64,000 nucleotides of DNA, taken from positions 5,115,892 to 5,179,891 of the forward strand of contig NC_080734.1 of assembly GCF_019097595.1 (NCBI RefSeq), read 5' to 3'. Each line of letters opens with the position of its first letter. The stretch's first letter is position 1. Under the pieces are notes generated by a model. The model ran no database searches. It saw nothing but the letters and a program-made list of their open reading frames with translations, and had not been told where the DNA came from. The translations under genes and the position numbers were made by a program. Origin of the DNA: Hemibagrus wyckioides. Lineage: Eukaryota; Chordata; Actinopteri; Siluriformes; Bagridae. Shown piece by piece: positions 58,531 to 64,000 of this stretch.

Positions 58531-61280
58531 AGAAGTGTCTTTCTGAACACTCTATTTATTTGTTTATTTATTTGTTTGTTTTAAATGTGTTTGGGTGGCA
58601 GCAGCCGCTCTAAAGCCTGGCGCTCTCTAACGTTTCGCTCGCATGTGCCCACGACTGTGAAATACACAGCTCACATGTTTCCTTTTTCCAATCTAATGAA
58701 CATCAAGCTTCCTCCCACGTGCTTCGGATTTCCCGATCCAGCCTCGGAGGTGCGATGCCCCAGCTGGGAGTTTGTCTTTTTCTAGTCTGCGGCGGTGTTT
58801 TTATTTAAGCGCTCTGACCTAACATGCTCTGCCTTTCTCTCAGACGTGTGTCATGTTGTCTGTGGTTGATGTACGTGGGCTGGAGGTAAAGTCGGAGCGT
58901 CTGAGTGAAAATATCATTCCCAGTCTGGGTTACGTCAGGATAGACTTTTTTTTTTTTTAACTACCACTTTGGTGTTTCCATTTGCAGCCCACACCAGCTG
59001 TCCGGGGCGTAACACACGTCTGCTCCCACATCTGGGAAAACGGAGATTTTTGTTGTACTGGACCACAAGCTTTTGGTCCGTGTGGCTTTTTGTCGGTTGG
59101 GATTGAGGGGGATCTGGTTTGTGTATGTCGCGGCCTGCTGAGGACCTGATAGCGGGTTCTGATAGAAGAGAACTCAGAGAGAGGTGTTGGATGTCATGCT
59201 AATCTCCCAGAGATAAGCACCAGATTGTCTCCTCTGGCAGAGACGGCCTCCGATAGATTAGTGTTATGAGGTCAGGGTAGATGCACATGTTTCTGCTTGA
59301 AACTGAGCCATTTTTAGTGGACAAAAGTATCAGAAAATGTCCAAAAAAATAGGCATAGACTTAGTGAGGGTTCGTGTGGCTTGAGCACGGATGCCATATT
59401 TTACTTTTAAGCAGGACGGAAGTGTATTATTATTGTTATATTTTTATTTGATTTATTTAGTATTGTAATGTTTTTATTTTGTTTTGTTATTTATTTACTT
59501 ATTTATTATTGTAATGTTTTTTATTTTATTTATTTATGGTTGTAATGTTTTTGATTTTATTTATTTATTATTGTAATGTATTTTATTTATATATTTATTT
59601 ATTACATCCATATTATAATTGTCTCTAATCAAATGCTACCCAGTCTCGTGTTTTAGTTGCCCGGAAACCTGAACAATTTGGTTAATGAAGTGGTAGCCAA
59701 TACAAAACGCAAGCTAGTCAGCTAATCGGCTAGCTGTGAACAAATTTTAAAAAAAATGCACGGCAAGTCACAACATAAAATTAGCTTTGGGGTTTATGGA
59801 AAAATATTAGCAAAAGGAACTCTCTTTTTGGAGTCCAGCTAGCGTCTTGAGATGTTTAAGTGACTATACGATGCACTCTGTTTTATCACCTACATGTGCT
59901 AATTGATCATCCATCATTAACCAGATGGTTAATCCGACTTTGCTAACCGGATTGAGGCTCAGTTGAAGTGTGTAGTACAGCAGGTGGTGGAATCTGTAAG
60001 TGTCTTATAGTTTCATCATGATTAATAAAACAAAACAAAGCCCGAGATCTCAGACATGAAATCTTCTAATCGAGGGCTCTTGAGCGACCAATATGTCTGA
60101 GCTTCTGAGTCATGCTGTGTTACTCCATGACGAGTTCACGCTGGATTATCTCAGATTTGCTGTATTTGCTCGTCGACTTGTTCTCTGTCGTCAGAGTCAT
60201 CCTGAAAGTGCCACGCTAGGCACCGTCTCCTTCATGTCCTCCGCAGAAGTGTCACGGCTCAGCAGAACGACACGGAGGGAGTCTCAAGCTGTCTCCCTTT
60301 TTTATTCGTGTCTTCTCCGTTAAACCCTGGCCTAGCCCCAGGCCGGCAGGAAATGCTGAGCCAGGAGTGGCTTTGTTGACTCTGGTGAGCGTTGTGTTTG
60401 TTTCTGTGTTTGGCGTCACATTCCTTCGTCTTCCTGCCGGTCTGATAGATGGGAAATCTGTAAGGCAGGGACGGATGTGACCTGGCTGCACTCGCGTGAC
60501 ACAAGAACCAAGATTTATTTATCTGACTTCTTATCTTTTTGTTCCTCCTCAGGGAATGAGAGACACTTCAGAGTTTTTAAGACTCTGTTACTTTTGCATT
60601 GCATCATCCTCGGACTCGGTAATCTCCTAAGACGGGGACGAGAGCTCAGCTTAATATCATGGCTGTGAGCTGAAGCCTGTCTCCTCGTCTCGGTTGATGA
60701 TTGCTCTGCGGAGCGCTAATTAATGTTCTCGTGTTGCGCTGACAACCAGTGGGAGTCGTCCGGTATTTTGGACGTTGTGTCTACGCACTATTTCATGCAA
60801 GCTATATACATGCATACTGCTTCAGTGACATCATTTTTTGGGGAAGGGGAGGGTCAGCGTTACAGAGGCGTCTCCTGAAAGCTAATGGCGGAGGTGAAAA
60901 CAGGAATGAGGATGAAGTATCCTGTCTCTCTCTGTGCAGTGCATTGAAGCTTACGCTAACTTGAAGAGGCTGACTATGATGAACTGGTGAACTTTGGCTG
61001 ATCCCGTCTTTATTAATCTCTAAGGAGATGCAGGGGTGATTCATTCCCCTCAGTCCTTAAATTTCAGGTCAGGGAGGTGCTTTTGTATTTTGAACAGTTC
61101 GTGGCCTTTTAGTGTGGAGATGGTGGTGGTTTCTTGTGGTTTGTTGCATGTTTTGACCAAATAGCTCAAGCACCAAACAAGTGGACCCTCCAGTGTGTAC
61201 TTCCCAGTCCTGTTTTTTCGGAAGTCCAGACATTACTGTGAGCAGATTTACTACAATCATGCAGTCAAGAGAAACTTCTT
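58531..61280. other. Intronic stretch; TTATTTATTGTAATG repeats at 59440-59610
   Basis: Four diverged units built around ATTGTAATGTTTTT and TTATTTATTTA lie at 59440-59610. The rest has no coding or RNA feature I can support. Confidence 0.5.
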
Positions 61281-61520
61281 AGAAGCCTTTATTATGGCCA
61301 CACATACATTACAGCACAGTGGAATTCTTTTCTTTGCATATTCCAGCTGAGAAAGTTAGGGCCAGAGTTCAGGGGCAGCTATGATACAGCGCCCCTGGAG
61401 CAGGGAGGGTTTAGGGCCTTGCTTAAGGGCCCAAGAGCGGCAGCTTGGCAATGCTGGGGCTTCAACCCCGATCTTCCGATCAACAACCCAGAACCTTAAT
61501 TACTTGAGCCACCACTATCT
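61281..61520 (-). repeat. tRNA-derived SINE, near full length
   Basis: On minus: head GTGGCTCAAGTAATTAAGG (A-box region), GATCGGGGTTGAAGCC (B-box region), then CAAGCTGCCGCTCTTGGGCC, GGGCGCTGTATCATAGC and the tail ATTCCACTGTGCTGTAATG ending near CCATAATAAAGG. The 3' half also occurs at 1-130. Confidence 0.8.
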
Positions 61521-64000
61521 TAGCTGTAGTCGCTATCCCTTCTCATACATCAGTACATTGTTGATGAAAAGACTAGCTATGATCTATGCAGTTCTATTAC
61601 CGCATCGCTAGTAAAAAATGTTAGTTTGACTAGCGTCTTTATTTTCTCTTCGAATCTTCAATAGGTGTTCAAGTTGACTGTGTTTTGCCTTTGTATGCAG
61701 TTTAACTCGCTCTGTGAGGAGTGTTTCCTAAACGTTTCTGCATAATGACCTGATCTCGCTGTGTGTCGCTTGTGTGTGTGTGTGTGTGTGTGTGTGCTAA
61801 TTTTAAGGTGCATTGAAGTGCATTCAGTTTCAACATACACACCAATTTGAAAGTTTTTTTTTATTTTTACATTTGTTATCCAGGAACCTCATAGTCCAGA
61901 CAGGAAATTAGCTTGTCCCCAGGCCCCAGACTGATTTGCCCACCAGACCCCTGCCTTTAAGAAAAGCTTTACAACTTGTCTAGGCTATTTAAGGAACCAC
62001 AATGGTTTTAAAAAAAAAAAAAAAAAAAGAACCACAAAACTTGTTTCAATGCAAAATGTACACCGTAACCATGGCAACGCTCTCACCAGTCCTCGCAGGT
62101 ATCGGCTTTCTAACTGGTCTATAGCTTGATCTCTAGATTCGAGGGTTTTTTTATGCTTAATGTAGATGAAATGAAGAGTTTGTCTTTTATTGTAAAGTTT
62201 TGACTCCGTGGTATAGAAGTTTGTGTTTAGTTAAATTCGACAGGAATATTTTAGGCTGTCCTAAAAACTGTGAAATGGCTAATGTTTTAACCTCTGCTCC
62301 GTTCATCCACTTTTACTTTTTTGTTTTCACTCGAAGCTGAGTGAGTGACCTGATTAGTCACGAGGTTAGAAAAACATGATGACCGCTTAACGTCATTCTG
62401 CACTTTCCTGAAAACATCGACTTTTTGCTGACAGCAGTGTTTTATTCAAAACACTTTCCATAGGGTTACGTGTAAAGTGTGTGCTGGTGAACGCAGCTTT
62501 AATTCCCCTGGCGCGCACACATTTTTTTGTTTCTTTAGTAGAGTGACAGGTTCTCACTCGCTAGAAGTTAAACTTCAACTCCAGCTGGCTCTCCCAAGCT
62601 TCAGCATAGACATGTTTCAGTTAATCTTCAACAGCTCTGAGAACGCAGGTTGCTTGTTTGTAGGGTCAGCGTTGCCATTTGGAGGTCCTGTGAGCATGTG
62701 GTGTTTTCGGTTTTTGGTGGTGTTGCTTGGTATTTATGTTAAACAGGATTACAGTCAGCAGGAGCTGGTTTCTCTCAGGCCAACCTACAGGGACTTTATC
62801 ACAATGCTGTTGATACAGTCGATGGGTAAATATTGACTCCACCCAAGCTGTACTTGCAGTATCTGTCTGTAGATGAAGCAATACAGAGCCTGCTGGGAGA
62901 AGTACAGCAGTGGTATCTGGCTGGGTCGGAGTTCTGCGTTCAGGTGTTAATGGGTGGAATGGTGTCGAGGCATGTCTTGTTGGTGTGTGAGTTTGATTTC
63001 TGAGTGTGAGGCCATTCCAAGAGCTTAGCTAATAGAGGTTTGGTGGGGTCATGTGGATTTCTCATGTGGATAAAAATAATAATAATTATTTTTTTTATTT
63101 ATTTTATTATTATTTTAATTTTTGAGAAAGGTTGCACCGTGCTCGGGTAAAAAATAATTCCGAGTCGTTTTTTAACTTTTTGTCATTGGATTTTGCTCCA
63201 TGAATGACTCACTGAGCACAGTGCAGGGCAATTAAATGTTAGGCTGTAGTAATGCTGTGGGGGATTGCAGGGGGCAACATGGAATTCCTCTTAACTAATG
63301 ACCCGAGTCTCTTTATCTGGCTTGTGCTCCGATTTCCCTCCTTTTTACTGAGACACTTTGTTGTATTGTGTATTGTTTCTACTGTGGATACACCGAGAGA
63401 GCCTGCTGGGTAAATCCACCAGTTTTGGAGAACCTTGCTGAACTTTGCAGATGTTACTGATCCGGGTTCTTCTCTACAATTTGTCCTGCATCTTTTTCCT
63501 GATGCTGTACCTCAAGAGTAGTTAGTGTTACGCTGGTATGCCAAACCCGGTAAAGCCCAACCTGTGGTGCGAAAAAGTGCCACGGTCTTTCAAATCCCGT
63601 GTGGGAATTCCGACAGCATCCGCCATGTCCGAGTTCTGTGACATGATCAAACCTGACATCACTTCAATATGGCACCACACATTGAACAGCCAGCAGATTT
63701 CCCATTTGCATCATTTTCTGCTTGGATACATAGCTATGACCGTTGCTCTGGACGTTGTTGGTTTTCCAAGCTGAAGCACTGGAATGTCTTGAGATCAGGT
63801 TTTGCAAATGATCAGCTTTTTAAGTTAGTCAGGGAATATGATCGGATGGTTACTTTTTACAAAATACCAATTAAAATACAGGGAAATGCTTAAAATAAAG
63901 GTCAAATATTATATTAAGATGCCGTATATGTAGTGCATGTAGTGTTTAGTGTGCATTCTTTCTCATGTCTTCTCAAGATAAGCATTCCATGTCAAGGCTC
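61521..64000. other. Intronic stretch to the window end
   Basis: (GT)n at 61769-61797, a poly-A run at 62010-62029 and an AT-rich patch near 63070-63115. Several 60-120 codon frames (for example 62477-62836 and 63538-63774) show no similarity I recognise. The last 20 bases repeat 45085-45104. Confidence 0.5.

Larger units (their letters stand above)
42360..64000 (+). other. afdn: Probable afdn intron 1, open at the window end
   Basis: Starts at the GT donor after exon 1. I looked for the second exon, expected to begin with codons for DLEFHGVMRFYF, and for other conserved coding segments on both strands, and found none. The stretch holds only repeats and unrecognised sequence, in keeping with the long first intron of afadin genes. 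The acceptor is presumably beyond 64000. A small exon or an intronic RNA could have been missed. Confidence 0.75.

Noticed and set aside
58680..58790. Possible second afdn exon
   Set aside because: Codons resembling coding sequence were examined, but the peptide does not match the expected DLEFHGVMRFYF start and no matching acceptor phase was found.
62477..62836. 119-codon frame as a gene
   Set aside because: No recognisable domain, low coding character, and it lies within the presumed intron.
63538..63893. Two overlapping frames near the window end as exons
   Set aside because: No similarity recognised, and neither continues with plausible splice partners inside the window.

Overview
The window is vertebrate nuclear DNA, almost certainly from a teleost fish. 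It has dispersed Tc1/mariner and hAT-type transposons, tRNA-derived SINEs and LINE-like 3' tails of fish type, dense (GT)n/(GA)n microsatellites, spliced genes with GT..AG introns, and one recognisable vertebrate gene. The repeat families recall ostariophysan fish such as catfishes, but that is an inference from memory.

Layout. 1-6.3 kb: accessory DNA with SINE and Tc1 relics and a 28-bp minisatellite. 6.3-35.2 kb: a very large satellite of 39-bp units, about 20.7 kb in total. It is split by (i) a triple-nested transposon block at 7624-14787, (ii) a 397-bp solo LTR at 18376-18772 and (iii) a non-satellite spacer at 18813-19443. A 1.1-kb block at 14822-15922 runs in the opposite orientation to the rest of the array. 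35.2-41.8 kb: a polypurine tract, a Tc1 copy with long inverted repeats, a Tc1-derived MITE, a TTC-type polypyrimidine tract and an AT-rich minisatellite. 41.8-42.36 kb: a CpG-rich promoter/5' UTR and first coding exon of afadin (afdn), 34 codons ending at a GT donor. 42.36-64 kb: best read as afdn intron 1, with micro- and minisatellites, a tRNA-SINE, LINE tails and MITEs; no second afdn exon was seen.

The most unusual system is at 8128-14206. Two 74-bp inverted repeats enclose two convergent multi-exon genes. The plus-strand gene encodes a DDE integrase-like protein of about 400 residues. The minus-strand gene encodes a protein of about 350 residues ending in an all-cysteine RING-like finger. 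Both reading frames are broken. A Tc1 element sits inside the last exon of the finger gene, and removing it with one TA restores that exon's frame. The whole unit appears to lie inside a hAT-like element that itself landed in the 39-bp satellite, giving a readable order of insertions.

Only afdn is an evidently functional host gene. The other protein-coding signals are transposon genes, mostly dead. Many long open frames across the satellite and microsatellites are by-products of repeat lengths divisible by three.
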